Shown here piece by piece: positions 1-8,291 of a stretch of 64,000 nucleotides of DNA. The notes below the pieces were generated by a model. It was not told the DNA's origin and made no database searches. It saw only the letters and a list, made by a program, of their open reading frames with translations. How positions within the stretch are numbered: position 1 is the first letter of the stretch; every line of letters starts with the position of its first letter. Origin of the DNA: Hallerella sp964397425. GTDB lineage: Bacteria > Fibrobacterota > Fibrobacteria > Fibrobacterales > Fibrobacteraceae. Location: the NCBI GenBank assembly GCA_964397425.1, contig CAYNID010000003.1, forward strand, positions 178,606-242,605. The letters are read 5' to 3'. A program made the translations under genes and the position numbers.

Positions 1-155
1 GCCAAAATGGCCTCGGCGACTTGTTTGCCAGTCAGTCCGCTTTGAATTTGTACTTTTTGTCCGGCTTTGAAACGGGATTTCACCAAAGCGGAAACGATGC
101 CGGAGAGGACCAGCGTGACTAGCAGGATGCCCATGTAAAGGGGATCAAACATCAT
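1..155 (-). CDS. zinc metallopeptidase, YugP-like (N-terminal part only)
   Basis: Only the first 51 codons are in the window; the gene runs off the left edge. The peptide starts MMFDPLYMGILL, a single hydrophobic helix, followed by a short basic segment and a QSGLTGKQVAEAIL stretch. That combination is typical of the N-terminus of the YugP family of membrane zinc metallopeptidases; the HExxH zinc site would lie outside the window. The start at 155 has an AGGAG ribosome-binding site 10 bases upstream (166-170). It lies downstream of the XRE regulator gene on the same strand, so the two may be cotranscribed. The family call rests on a short region and is moderately certain. Confidence 0.6.
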   Translation of the reverse strand, partial: MMFDPLYMGILLVTLVLSGIVSALVKSRFKAGQKVQIQSGLTGKQVAEAIL

Positions 156-231
156 AAATCAAAATCTCCTAAATCCACCATAATTTACACAAAATCAAAT
201 AAAAAAAGAGAATGCGTGCGGGATAAAAGGC

Positions 232-630
232 CTATTTTTCTGGCCAATAGGGAAATTTTTGTTCTGCCGCCAATTTTCCGCTTTTTTCCGGTGATTCCGT
301 TTCGAAAATTTCATCCATCGCTTTTCCGAAATCAGCCCAATTTTTTCCGCATCCTTTGAGAATTTGCTGGAGTGTGGCCAATGTCGTCGATTCAATACCG
401 GTTTCGAGCCTGGACAGATGGGTTCTGGAAACACCGCAAAGATTCGCCATTTTTTCTTGGCTCAAATGCATTTCGGCGCGCCAGCGGATGAGGATTTCCC
501 GCAAAGCTTTCCGGATGATGGGCGAATCTTCCATTTTTTCAATGCTATCAAAAATTTTTGGATAATCCTGTAACCAATAAGTTGCAGAAAATGCAGGGAA
601 ATTTTCCATCAAAAACGGAAGAGCGGGCAT
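232..630 (-). CDS. XRE-family helix-turn-helix regulator
   Basis: A 132-residue protein with a helix-turn-helix at about residues 47-102. Visible signs are LSQEKMANLCGVSRTHLSRL, which matches the two helices of the Cro/C1 fold, followed by ETG and a third helix (LATLQQILKGCG). The N-terminal 45 residues and the C-terminal tail show no domain I recognise. An in-frame ATG seven codons later (609) is an alternative start. It sits directly upstream of the partial metallopeptidase gene on the same strand, and divergent to the FKBP gene with about 60 bases between them, so it may regulate one of these. The DNA target is unknown. Confidence 0.75.
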   Translation of the reverse strand: MPALPFLMENFPAFSATYWLQDYPKIFDSIEKMEDSPIIRKALREILIRWRAEMHLSQEKMANLCGVSRTHLSRLETGIESTTLATLQQILKGCGKNWADFGKAMDEIFETESPEKSGKLAAEQKFPYWPEK

Positions 631-689
631 TTTCCACAGGAGAAAATTTTATTTTATGGCCACGTTAAATTTCGCAAAAGGAAATCAGT

Positions 690-1421
690 ATGAAAAAAAC
701 ACTTGTTCTCGGTCTTTGCGCCGTATTCTTCTTCGGTTGCAATGAATTTTGCCAAAAATCCGGTAAAGCTTCTTTGGCAACGGAAAAAGAAAATGTCAGC
801 TACGCCATTGGAGCTAATTTCGGGATCCAGGCTTATCATCAGATGGTTGTCCGCGATTCCATCGATTTGGATATGGACGCTTTTTATCAGGGATTCAAGG
901 ACAGGTATTCTCAAGACAGTTCAAAATATTTGATGAACGATTCCATGGTCAGCGTTACCTTGCAAGAATTTTCCATGAAACTCATGCAGGAAAAAATGAA
1001 AAAGGACAGCGTTGTCGCCGCCAAAGCGATGGAAGAACAGGAAGCTTTCCTCGCCAAAAATAAGACGGCGGAAGGCGTCGTTGTGACGGAGAGCGGTCTT
1101 CAATACAAAGTAATCACGGCGGGAACGGGCGAAACTCCGACCGATTCCTCGGTGGTCTCCGTTCATTACACGGGAAAGCTTTTGAACGGCACCGAATTTG
1201 ACAGTTCCATCAAGCGTGGTCAGCCGGCAGAATTCCCTGTCAAGGCGGTCATTCCCGGTTGGACGGAACTTCTCAAGTTGATGAAAGTCGGCGGAAAAGT
1301 TCAAGCTTGGATTCCGAGCAACCTCGCCTATGGTCCGTCGGGACGTCCGGGTACGATTCCGGGTAACAGCCTTTTGGTATTCGAAGTGGAACTTCTTGGG
1401 GTGAAAGCTTCGGCGAAATAA
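690..1421 (+). CDS. FKBP-type peptidyl-prolyl isomerase lipoprotein (FkpA/Mip-like)
   Basis: A 243-residue envelope folding factor. A lipobox (FFGC, Cys17) ends the signal peptide, so the mature protein is probably lipid anchored. Residues about 30-75 (SYAIGANFG, then IDLDMDAFYQGF) match the N-terminal dimerisation domain of FkpA/Mip proteins. Residues about 140-240 form the FKBP domain, with VHYTGKLLNGTEFDSS, VIPGWTELL and the IPSNLAYG stretch near the active site. The start has an AAAGGAAA site about 8 bases upstream. A strong terminator follows directly, so it is probably monocistronic. The family assignment is secure; substrates are unknown. Confidence 0.92.
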   Translation: MKKTLVLGLCAVFFFGCNEFCQKSGKASLATEKENVSYAIGANFGIQAYHQMVVRDSIDLDMDAFYQGFKDRYSQDSSKYLMNDSMVSVTLQEFSMKLMQEKMKKDSVVAAKAMEEQEAFLAKNKTAEGVVVTESGLQYKVITAGTGETPTDSSVVSVHYTGKLLNGTEFDSSIKRGQPAEFPVKAVIPGWTELLKLMKVGGKVQAWIPSNLAYGPSGRPGTIPGNSLLVFEVELLGVKASAK

Positions 1422-1432
1422 TTCGTTTTAGG

Positions 1433-1467
1433 ACAAAAGCTCGCTTTTGGCGGGCTTTTGTTTTTTT
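1433..1467 (+). terminator. intrinsic terminator after the FKBP gene
   Basis: A 12-bp stem (1433-1444 with 1450-1461, one G-U pair) closes a 5-base loop and is followed by a run of seven T (1461-1467). It begins 12 bases after the FKBP stop codon. The ATG of the next gene (1474) follows the T run by only six bases. Confidence 0.85.
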
Positions 1468-1473
1468 GTTTTG

Positions 1474-2793
1474 ATGATTCGACTTGTAATTATATCCCTG
1501 ACGATTTTTTGTTGTATCGCCTGCTCGGATGCAAATAAAATTGACGCATTGAAATCCCAATCGGATTCGTTGTCCCGGGAACGTTTTAAAATTCAATCGG
1601 ATAGCGTGGAATTTGAAAAATCCCGGTTGCCACAAGTTTCCATGCTTGCGGATACGGTTAAAGCGGGCGAAGGACTTTATCAAGTTCTGGAACGGCTGAA
1701 AGTGGGCTTTTCAGACAGGCGCTCCATTGTACTTTCCATTCAGGACAGCGTTGAATTTTCGAATCTTCGAGTCGGTCAGGCTTTTCACGTTGCGCTGGAT
1801 TCTTCCGGATCCGTTCAGGTTTTCCGGTATGCGCCAAATCCAGCTACGGTACATCTGCTTTTTAAAAATGCGCAGACGGGAGAATTTGAATACAAATTGA
1901 TTGAAAAACCGCTGACGGTAAAACAGTCTATTTTTGAAGGTACCATTTCGGCGGGAGGGACTTTGCATGGAACATTGATTTCGGTGGGAATTCCGGCGAG
2001 AATGTCTGGAATTGTTGCGGGAGTCCTCCAGTGCAAAATTCCATTTTCGAGTGTACAACCGGGAGATTATTTCCGCATCATGCTCGAAGAATCTTTTTTC
2101 CAAGATTCGGTTTGGATTTCGGGAAAGGTTCTTTATGCGGAATTTAACGGCAAAACGGTAGGGCATCACCAGGCATTTCTGTATTCTGACCCGGATCCTA
2201 AAAGTACTTACAACGCCCATTATACAGAAACGGGAGAAGCGCTGATATTTGATGGATTGCGTTATCCGTTAGACCGCCTGCATGTGACCAGTCCGTTTGG
2301 CAGCCGAATCCATCCGATTACGGGAAAACGCAAAATGCACAGCGGAATTGATTACGGAAGTCCAAAAGGGTCACCCGTTTATGCGGTGGCGAAAGGAAAA
2401 GTTGTCGTTTCCGGATTCGATCCTTATAGCGGAAATAAAATTGCCATTCGCCATGCGGACAATTCGACCAGTTATTATATGCATTTGAATTCCCGCGGAG
2501 TCAGTGTGGGACAATCCGTGAACGGTGGGCAGATTATTGGACGAGTCGGCAGTACGGGCCGCAGCACGGGACCGCATCTGCATCTGGGATTTAAAGATGC
2601 CAAAGGAAATTGGATAAATCCGAAATCCAAAACGATGATTGCGACTCCGAAACTTCAGGGCGAACGCCTTGCCCGGTTGCAAAGTCAAGTTGCGGAAATC
2701 CGCAGACAAATTGAACTGGTGGAAAAAGTCGAACCCAGAACGATTGACAGTTCAATGGTCAAAGTCAAACAGCGAGTGGTCCAAAATCCGTAA
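1474..2793 (+). CDS. M23 family metallopeptidase lipoprotein
   Basis: A 439-residue peptidoglycan endopeptidase homologue. The signal peptide ends in a CIAC lipobox (Cys17). Residues about 45-230 resemble the N-terminal regulatory domains of MepM/Csd3-like proteins. The C-terminal domain has the LytM zinc site: GSRIHPITGKRKMHSGIDYG supplies the first His and the Asp, and TGPHLHLGF the HxH. Family members cut peptide cross-links in the cell wall. I chose the ATG at 1474; a TTG at 1447 lies inside the terminator hairpin of the gene before. No ribosome-binding site is visible ahead of 1474. The 3' end overlaps the convergent S41 gene by 42 bases. Confidence 0.9.
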   Translation: MIRLVIISLTIFCCIACSDANKIDALKSQSDSLSRERFKIQSDSVEFEKSRLPQVSMLADTVKAGEGLYQVLERLKVGFSDRRSIVLSIQDSVEFSNLRVGQAFHVALDSSGSVQVFRYAPNPATVHLLFKNAQTGEFEYKLIEKPLTVKQSIFEGTISAGGTLHGTLISVGIPARMSGIVAGVLQCKIPFSSVQPGDYFRIMLEESFFQDSVWISGKVLYAEFNGKTVGHHQAFLYSDPDPKSTYNAHYTETGEALIFDGLRYPLDRLHVTSPFGSRIHPITGKRKMHSGIDYGSPKGSPVYAVAKGKVVVSGFDPYSGNKIAIRHADNSTSYYMHLNSRGVSVGQSVNGGQIIGRVGSTGRSTGPHLHLGFKDAKGNWINPKSKTMIATPKLQGERLARLQSQVAEIRRQIELVEKVEPRTIDSSMVKVKQRVVQNP

Positions 2794-4125
2794 TGCCATT
2801 CCTGTTCTGAGGTTTTGCAGTAGAGTTGCCGGAGAAGGTTTTTCTACGGCTTTCTTTTTGACTTTTCCCCAGAATGGCTGTATTTGTGTGCTGTAACCGG
2901 CAGTCCGTTTGAAAGTTCCCTCTTTGGCCAGTTCTACGGCTTTTGTCAACGCTGAATCCGCATCCGGGATTGAAAAATCCGGTTCAAAACCATAAGTGTG
3001 ATACGTTTTTCCATCTTTGTCGTAAAACAGGGTGTTGGTTACGGCGCCGAATGCAGTATCAGGAGTTGTCACGTAAATCTGTCCGATTCCTTTGCCAAAA
3101 GAAGTAGTTCCGACAATGGGCGTTTTCAAATTGGCTGTAATCGCCGCAGCGAAAATTTCGGTACAACTGGCGCTTTGATTGTCCAGCATCAATACGTAAT
3201 AACGGCCTTTTCCGATGCCGTCTTTAGAGGCGGTGAAAATGGATTCTTCTGTGGCGCGCTGATTCTTTTGCATTCCCCACTTCTTTTCAATGATGACCGT
3301 ATCGCCTTGGGATAAAAGTTCTGCACTCATCCGTTCGCAAAGGTCCACCGTACCGCCGGTGTTTCCGCGTAAATCCAGGATGATGGATTTCGCCCCGGTT
3401 GTTTTGTTCAGGGCATCTTCAAATTCCTTGGCGGAGCCTTCTTTTGAAAATCCATTCGTCGTTTCCGTAAATTTTGTGATGCGGATCCAGGGAACGCCGT
3501 CTGCAGAATCCAGATAAACGGTGGGAGCCAACACATTTTCCCGCGTCATGGATATTTCGAGGGTATCGTTTTGCCGTTTGACGGTGAATATGAAAGTGTC
3601 TTCGGATTGGGAAGACAGCAATGCGTTGTACAAGGAGTCGTTTCCCTGCAGGGAAATTCCGTTGAGGGAAAGAATGGTGTCGCCGCGGGAAATTCCCGCC
3701 GAAGCCGCCGGACCTTTCCGGTAGACGGTTTGCACGGATAGGATGCTCGACAGCTCCATGCCAAACGATTTCGGCTCGGTCGTCGACTGTGAAATGGATT
3801 CGTTGACGGTGTTGAACATTTCGTGCGGATAATAAGTCGTCATGGGATCCGTCATGTCGTAATACATGAAGATGATGTCCGCTACGTTTGCGTATTTAGC
3901 CGGAAGAAGATTGGCGTTCGGATTGTTGATGTACGCTTCCGGTTCGCGAAGTTCTTTATCCGCTTTGTAATAATAATAGTGAAGAAGCGCGTAGTTGAAA
4001 TTGAATTCCTTGTCGCTTGTCGAAACAATATCCGGCGGCGAGTGGGTGTTTGAACATCCCACTCCCCAGAAGATGGGAAGAAATCCCAGCAACAGGAAAA
4101 CTTTAATCGTCTGAAGCGTGGACAT
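2752..4125 (-). CDS. S41 family carboxyl-terminal processing protease, lipoprotein
   Basis: A 457-residue protein with a signal peptide ending in a GVGC lipobox (Cys24). A PDZ domain sits around residues 120-190 (RKGPAASAGISRGDTILSLNG). The protease core follows, with SIILDLRGNTGG, the serine region DNQSASCTEIFAAA and the lysine region GTTSFGKGIGQ, so the Ser-Lys pair is present. Family members clip C-termini of periplasmic proteins. It is four bases downstream of the LRR gene, clearly one transcription unit, and overlaps the M23 gene tail to tail. A second, longer S41 protease lies at 15323-17113. Confidence 0.9.
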   Translation of the reverse strand: MSTLQTIKVFLLLGFLPIFWGVGCSNTHSPPDIVSTSDKEFNFNYALLHYYYYKADKELREPEAYINNPNANLLPAKYANVADIIFMYYDMTDPMTTYYPHEMFNTVNESISQSTTEPKSFGMELSSILSVQTVYRKGPAASAGISRGDTILSLNGISLQGNDSLYNALLSSQSEDTFIFTVKRQNDTLEISMTRENVLAPTVYLDSADGVPWIRITKFTETTNGFSKEGSAKEFEDALNKTTGAKSIILDLRGNTGGTVDLCERMSAELLSQGDTVIIEKKWGMQKNQRATEESIFTASKDGIGKGRYYVLMLDNQSASCTEIFAAAITANLKTPIVGTTSFGKGIGQIYVTTPDTAFGAVTNTLFYDKDGKTYHTYGFEPDFSIPDADSALTKAVELAKEGTFKRTAGYSTQIQPFWGKVKKKAVEKPSPATLLQNLRTGMALRILDHSLFDFDH

Positions 4126-4129
4126 TCGA

Positions 4130-4882
4130 CTACGAATCGATTTGCAAGCCCTGTTTCGAGAGAAGATCTGTCGGGAGCGGACCGGACAGAGGATTGTCTA
4201 TCAGGGATAAAGATTTGAGCGAAGCGCAGTTGACCAGTTCTTTGGGAATGGTTTCAAGTTCGTTTTCGTCCAACACGAGTTCGTGTAATTTTTTCAAATT
4301 GCCCAAGGTGATGGGTAAAGAAGTCAGACTGTTGCCGGAGACAATCAGGACTTCCAAATTTTCCAAGTCACCAATGCTGTCGGGGAGGGAAGAAAGACCG
4401 TTGTTGTCGAGATAAAGTTTTTCTAGGCGGGTCATTTTTCCGAGGGAACCGGGGACTTTGGTCAGCATATTGTCGTGCAGGGAGAGTTTTTCCACAGCGG
4501 TCCAGTTTCCAATGGAATCCGGAAGTTCTAACAGCTGGTTACGGGCGATGTTCACCTTTTTGAGGTGAATCAAATTTCCCAATTCCTGGGGAATTTCAGA
4601 AAGGCTGTTGTAACCGAGATAAAGGTTTTCAAGGGAAGTGAGCCCGGCTAAAGTTTCGGGCAAATCCATCAGGTTGTTTTCGCTGACGGAAAGGCTTTTC
4701 AATTTGTTGAGCCGACCGATTTCATCGGGGAGTTCCACGAGCAGGTTTTGGTCTAATATGAGCTCTTCAAGATCTTCGAGTTCGAATAATTGCGAAGGGA
4801 GCAGGCGCAAATGCATGTCCGTCAGGTCCAGTTTCTTCGCTTTTTCGGCTTTTGCCTTGGCAATGACTTCGAGAAGGTTCAT
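4130..4882 (-). CDS. leucine-rich repeat protein, cytoplasmic
   Basis: A 250-residue protein made of about nine 23-residue leucine-rich repeats of the form LxxLxLxxNxLxxLPxxxxxL, preceded by a short charged N-terminal helix (IAKAKAEKAKKLDL). There is no signal peptide, membrane segment, or fused kinase or GTPase domain, so it is probably a soluble binding scaffold in the cytoplasm. The gene starts an operon with the S41 lipoprotein, four bases away, although the two products should be in different compartments. A GGAG-type site precedes the start. The ligand cannot be told from the sequence. Confidence 0.85.
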   Translation of the reverse strand: MNLLEVIAKAKAEKAKKLDLTDMHLRLLPSQLFELEDLEELILDQNLLVELPDEIGRLNKLKSLSVSENNLMDLPETLAGLTSLENLYLGYNSLSEIPQELGNLIHLKKVNIARNQLLELPDSIGNWTAVEKLSLHDNMLTKVPGSLGKMTRLEKLYLDNNGLSSLPDSIGDLENLEVLIVSGNSLTSLPITLGNLKKLHELVLDENELETIPKELVNCASLKSLSLIDNPLSGPLPTDLLSKQGLQIDS

Positions 4883-4999
4883 GGTGCGTCTCCGTTTTTA
4901 TCAAACGATAGAATTTTTGTGAATCTTTGAGAGCGATTTGTCCAAAAAGACAAGACGAAAAGAAAAATTATCGTTCCAACTTGGAAGATTTTTGGGGCT

Positions 5000-6082
5000 T
5001 TATTCTTCTAAAATGGGGACGATTTCACCAAAACGGGGAACGATGAACTGATTTTCGGGAATATTCAGTTCTTTTTTGGCGCGGGAAAGGTCTTTGGGTG
5101 GATCTTCCAATCGTTCGTAAACCATGCCGAAGGTTCCCCAATGCATGGCTAAACTTTTTTTGGACTGCACCATCAGATGCAATTGGGCGGCTTGCCGCGG
5201 ACTGACATGGACGCGGGTGTAGCGCGAAGGTTTGTAACTGCCGATGGGTAAAAAGGAAACGTTGACGGGGGCGAATTTCTGGGCGATTTCTTTGTAATAG
5301 GAGCCGTCTCCCATGGCTATATCACCGGCGAACCAAAGCGTTTTCCCGTTGAATTTCACAATCCAGCCGCCCCAAAGGGTAGAATTGCGGCTGGATTTGA
5401 AAGCGCCTCGGCGGCTTGTGTGGTGGGCGGGAACAAAAAAGAGCTGGATTTTTTCACCGCCTGTAAAAGCAGCCGGTAAAGAGAAACTTTGCCACCAGTC
5501 CAGTTCCACGATTTGCGATTTGGGAATTCCCCAATCCTCGAGGATTTCGGAAACTTTGAGGGGAACGGCAAAAAGGCATTTGGGCCATTTTTTGTAAATG
5601 CGTTTAATGCTCCCTTTGTCGAGATGATCGTAGTGGTCGTGGGAAATCAGTACCAGATGAACTTGGGGAAGGGAATCCAAATCGCGTCCCGGCGGTGTTC
5701 CGCGTTTGGGGCCAAACAGTTGGATGGGCGACGCCCTTTCGCTGAAAATCGGATCTCCCAGAATGCCGAAATTCTTCAACTGAATATAATAAGTGCTGTG
5801 GCCAATCCAAGTGGCGGAACTTTGACTGGAATCGCTCCACAGTTCTTCATTGCCGCGGATGATGGGCATCGGATAAAGTTTTGTCCGGTAAGTGGGAACC
5901 AGAGAATCGACTTCCATGGTGTCGCGGATTGGGGCTGTGGAAGTATCCGTGTTGCGGAAATGGCCGTTTGGAAGATGGTGTGCCGGTAAAGTCTGGGAAT
6001 TGTCGCCCGCACCCATCGTTGAAGTGCTGCATGCCGTAACGAATGTGGCGAGGAGCAGGGCAAGAAGAAATGGAAAAGGCAT
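5000..6082 (-). CDS. MBL-fold metallo-hydrolase lipoprotein (NAPE-PLD/UlaG-like)
   Basis: A 360-residue protein with a lipobox (VTAC, Cys18). The metallo-beta-lactamase fold is shown by SHDHYDHLDKG, which carries the HxHxDH metal site, a later FVPAHHTSRRG, FAGDIAMGDG and AMHWGTFGM near the C-terminus. The spacing and the NSTLWGGWIV stretch are like the NAPE-PLD/RomA/UlaG branch, which acts on phosphodiester or lactone bonds. The substrate cannot be assigned. It is transcribed away from the AIPR gene and about 117 bases ahead of the LRR gene. Being a lipoprotein, it should face the periplasm or the cell surface. Confidence 0.87.
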   Translation of the reverse strand: MPFPFLLALLLATFVTACSTSTMGAGDNSQTLPAHHLPNGHFRNTDTSTAPIRDTMEVDSLVPTYRTKLYPMPIIRGNEELWSDSSQSSATWIGHSTYYIQLKNFGILGDPIFSERASPIQLFGPKRGTPPGRDLDSLPQVHLVLISHDHYDHLDKGSIKRIYKKWPKCLFAVPLKVSEILEDWGIPKSQIVELDWWQSFSLPAAFTGGEKIQLFFVPAHHTSRRGAFKSSRNSTLWGGWIVKFNGKTLWFAGDIAMGDGSYYKEIAQKFAPVNVSFLPIGSYKPSRYTRVHVSPRQAAQLHLMVQSKKSLAMHWGTFGMVYERLEDPPKDLSRAKKELNIPENQFIVPRFGEIVPILEE

Positions 6083-6324
6083 GAAGTCAAGTTACAAAGA
6101 AAAAACGCGTCGGGTGAAATTTTGCAGTGGCTGTGGCGAAAATCGCATAAAAACAAGAAAAAAGTCAAAATTTCAGGAATTGACCTTTTTAGGGCTCTTT
6201 TCCAATAAATTTTCTATTTTTAAGATGTGACCAAAAACATGGGTAAATCTTTTGAAACACATTTTTTTTGCGGAAAAATCCGAAAAGAAGTGATATTTTA
6301 ATTATCTATGTATATGGATTCAAA

Positions 6325-6342
6325 AACTCCAGGTATGGAGTT
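6325..6342. promoter_or_regulatory. operator-like palindrome upstream of the AIPR gene
   Basis: A perfect 6-bp inverted repeat, AACTCC-AGGTAT-GGAGTT, lies 15 bases before the AIPR start codon and just 5' of its ribosome-binding site (AGAGG, 6346-6350). AT-rich, promoter-like sequence (TATTTTAATTAT near 6293) precedes it. It could be an operator or a leader hairpin that limits translation; the sequence does not decide. Confidence 0.4.
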
Positions 6343-6356
6343 CCTAGAGGAATAAA

Positions 6357-8240
6357 ATGGAACTGACGAAGGCGCAAGAACGTAGACTTTCTTTTGTAGC
6401 TAGCTTGCTCAGCTTAAACCCCAACGATCCGACAGACCGAATCAAAGCCTTGCGGCATTTGAATCTGGATGAAGAAGGATGTTTCCACGGTTTCCAATAC
6501 TCTCAGGGATTTCTCGAAATTTTCATATTTATCGATGAAACGACTCCGTTAGAAAAGGCCGTTCACAACCTTTCCCATGATTTGAAACAGCTCCAGATTG
6601 CCGTTTTCCGCACAAGCGATCCGGACAATCCGTTTTTCATGTCGCTTCGCGAAGAGGCGGACCCGTGGGATGTCGTCAAAATGGACGCGCCGGATTCAGA
6701 AGAAGACGAAGACCGTCCGCCTAGCCGTCCTTACATGGAAACGATTGAAATTTCTGTTTTGCGGACTCTTTCCAGCCGCTATGTGACCGATGCGGAAATG
6801 GAGCGCACGCTCAAGGATATGCGTCGCAAGCTGAACATTTGGAAAAACGATGTGCATGCGAAGTTGGATATCCGCGCCGAACACGATGATTTGGCTAAAG
6901 ATTTCCTCAACAGCGATGACAAACTCAACATTGTGATGCAGGATGAGCCGTTGCACGTGACCAGCCGCAGTGGCGAACTTTTTGTTGGATTTTGCCCCAT
7001 CCGCACGATTTTTGATTATCACCAGTCTTTGGGCAAGCGGCTTAAGACAAAACACAATATGGCGATAGTCTCGAGCAACATTCGTACGTATTTGGGCAAT
7101 TTGACACACACGAATGCCGCGTTGATCGATGCTTTCCAAGAAATGGAAAAGGGCGGTGACGCCAGTGATTTCCCCTTCTTGCATAACGGAATGACCCTGA
7201 CGGGAGACGATTTGCGTTTGAAAGACCGCGATGGGAAGAAAGTTTTGCAAATTGAACGCCCGAAAATCATCAACGGCGCCCAATCCCTGTTTACTTATGA
7301 ACAATATTTCAAAAAAAGCAAGAATCCGGTAAATCCCTTTGTGCTGGTGAAGGTTGTCGTGCCTTATCCGGAGGCGGATTCTTTCTTGCGGCAGGTGACC
7401 ATGGCGAACAACCGTCAAAATCCGGTGTTCAGTTACCATCTCCGCGCCGCGGATGATTTGCAATTTTTCATTTGGCAGCGTTACCAAGAAGAAGGTTTCA
7501 CTTATGTCTATAAAGATGGCGTGAGACTCAAGGCTCGTACCCGCAAACTTGAAGTGCGGATGCGTCCGGAATTGGCGAAAACGTTGTTCATGATGGACGG
7601 CAAAATTTCAGAAAGCCGTTCTTCGGATTGTATTTTCGACAAAGAAAGCCTTTATCAACATTGCTTCGGAGCTTTCCTCCGCGTGGCCCCGGATAAAGAA
7701 CGCGATTTTGTCCGCAAAACGATTGTGTATACGAAGGCTTGGCAGCTTTTGACGCGTCTTCCGATTAAAATCCGCAATATCGTGCCGGGCAAGGGCGTAT
7801 CTATCGAAGCGAACGATGCGAATCCGCTGACTCGAATCACGTGGAATGGCCGTTTGGAAGACAAATTCTTGTTCCGCAGCGCGGTTCGTGATGTTGTCGT
7901 GGCAGTCGCGCTTCGCCATTGGCTGGTTTACGGCGATCCCATCCGCGACTTTGAATATCTGGTGGCGAATGAATTGGATTTCCACAATTCGCTTTTGAAA
8001 TACGCTTCTCGGATTTATGGCGATTATTTGAAGTCAATTCTCGTTGGCTATTTCAAAGACAACAAGGATTACTACGACACCATTACGACGATTGACAAAG
8101 ATTCGGGTGAAAACGTGGAACGGCGTCTTTGGAAAGGTTTTGGAACCACGGCGACTTATGACAAGATTATGCAAATGCTTGTTGAAAAAGACAAATCGTG
8201 GGAAAAATGCCTTGGAGATATCGAAACCTTTTTGAAGTAA
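6357..8240 (+). CDS. AIPR family protein (candidate abortive-infection phage defence)
   Basis: A 627-residue protein. The centre carries the AIPR core: SSNIRTYLGN, FPFLHNGMTLTGDDL, RPKIINGAQSLFTY and VTMANNRQNPVFS, in the order and spacing seen in PF10592. The name comes from abortive phage resistance proteins; the biochemical role of most members is unsettled. The N-terminal 200 residues and C-terminal 200 residues are not recognised. It stands alone, between a lipoprotein gene and a housekeeping operon on the other strand, with its own AGAGG ribosome-binding site and terminator. No toxin partner, restriction gene or integrase is next to it. The family call is good; defence function is inference. 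Confidence 0.82.
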   Translation: MELTKAQERRLSFVASLLSLNPNDPTDRIKALRHLNLDEEGCFHGFQYSQGFLEIFIFIDETTPLEKAVHNLSHDLKQLQIAVFRTSDPDNPFFMSLREEADPWDVVKMDAPDSEEDEDRPPSRPYMETIEISVLRTLSSRYVTDAEMERTLKDMRRKLNIWKNDVHAKLDIRAEHDDLAKDFLNSDDKLNIVMQDEPLHVTSRSGELFVGFCPIRTIFDYHQSLGKRLKTKHNMAIVSSNIRTYLGNLTHTNAALIDAFQEMEKGGDASDFPFLHNGMTLTGDDLRLKDRDGKKVLQIERPKIINGAQSLFTYEQYFKKSKNPVNPFVLVKVVVPYPEADSFLRQVTMANNRQNPVFSYHLRAADDLQFFIWQRYQEEGFTYVYKDGVRLKARTRKLEVRMRPELAKTLFMMDGKISESRSSDCIFDKESLYQHCFGAFLRVAPDKERDFVRKTIVYTKAWQLLTRLPIKIRNIVPGKGVSIEANDANPLTRITWNGRLEDKFLFRSAVRDVVVAVALRHWLVYGDPIRDFEYLVANELDFHNSLLKYASRIYGDYLKSILVGYFKDNKDYYDTITTIDKDSGENVERRLWKGFGTTATYDKIMQMLVEKDKSWEKCLGDIETFLK

Positions 8241-8263
8241 GAGCGGTTTCTTTGATGATTTAG

Positions 8264-8291
8264 CGGCAGGATTTCAAAATCCTGCCGTTTT
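8264..8291 (+). terminator. terminator between convergent AIPR and arginase-like genes
   Basis: A perfect inverted repeat, CGGCAGGATTT-CA-AAATCCTGCCG, is followed on the plus strand by TTTT. It lies 24 bases after the AIPR stop and 3 bases beyond the stop of the opposing operon. The minus strand has no T run after the stem, so efficient termination in that direction is less sure. Confidence 0.75.

Noticed and set aside
1447..1473. TTG start for the M23 gene, nine codons upstream
   Set aside because: It lies in the loop and stem of the FKBP terminator and would spoil the lipoprotein signal peptide that begins at the ATG at 1474.
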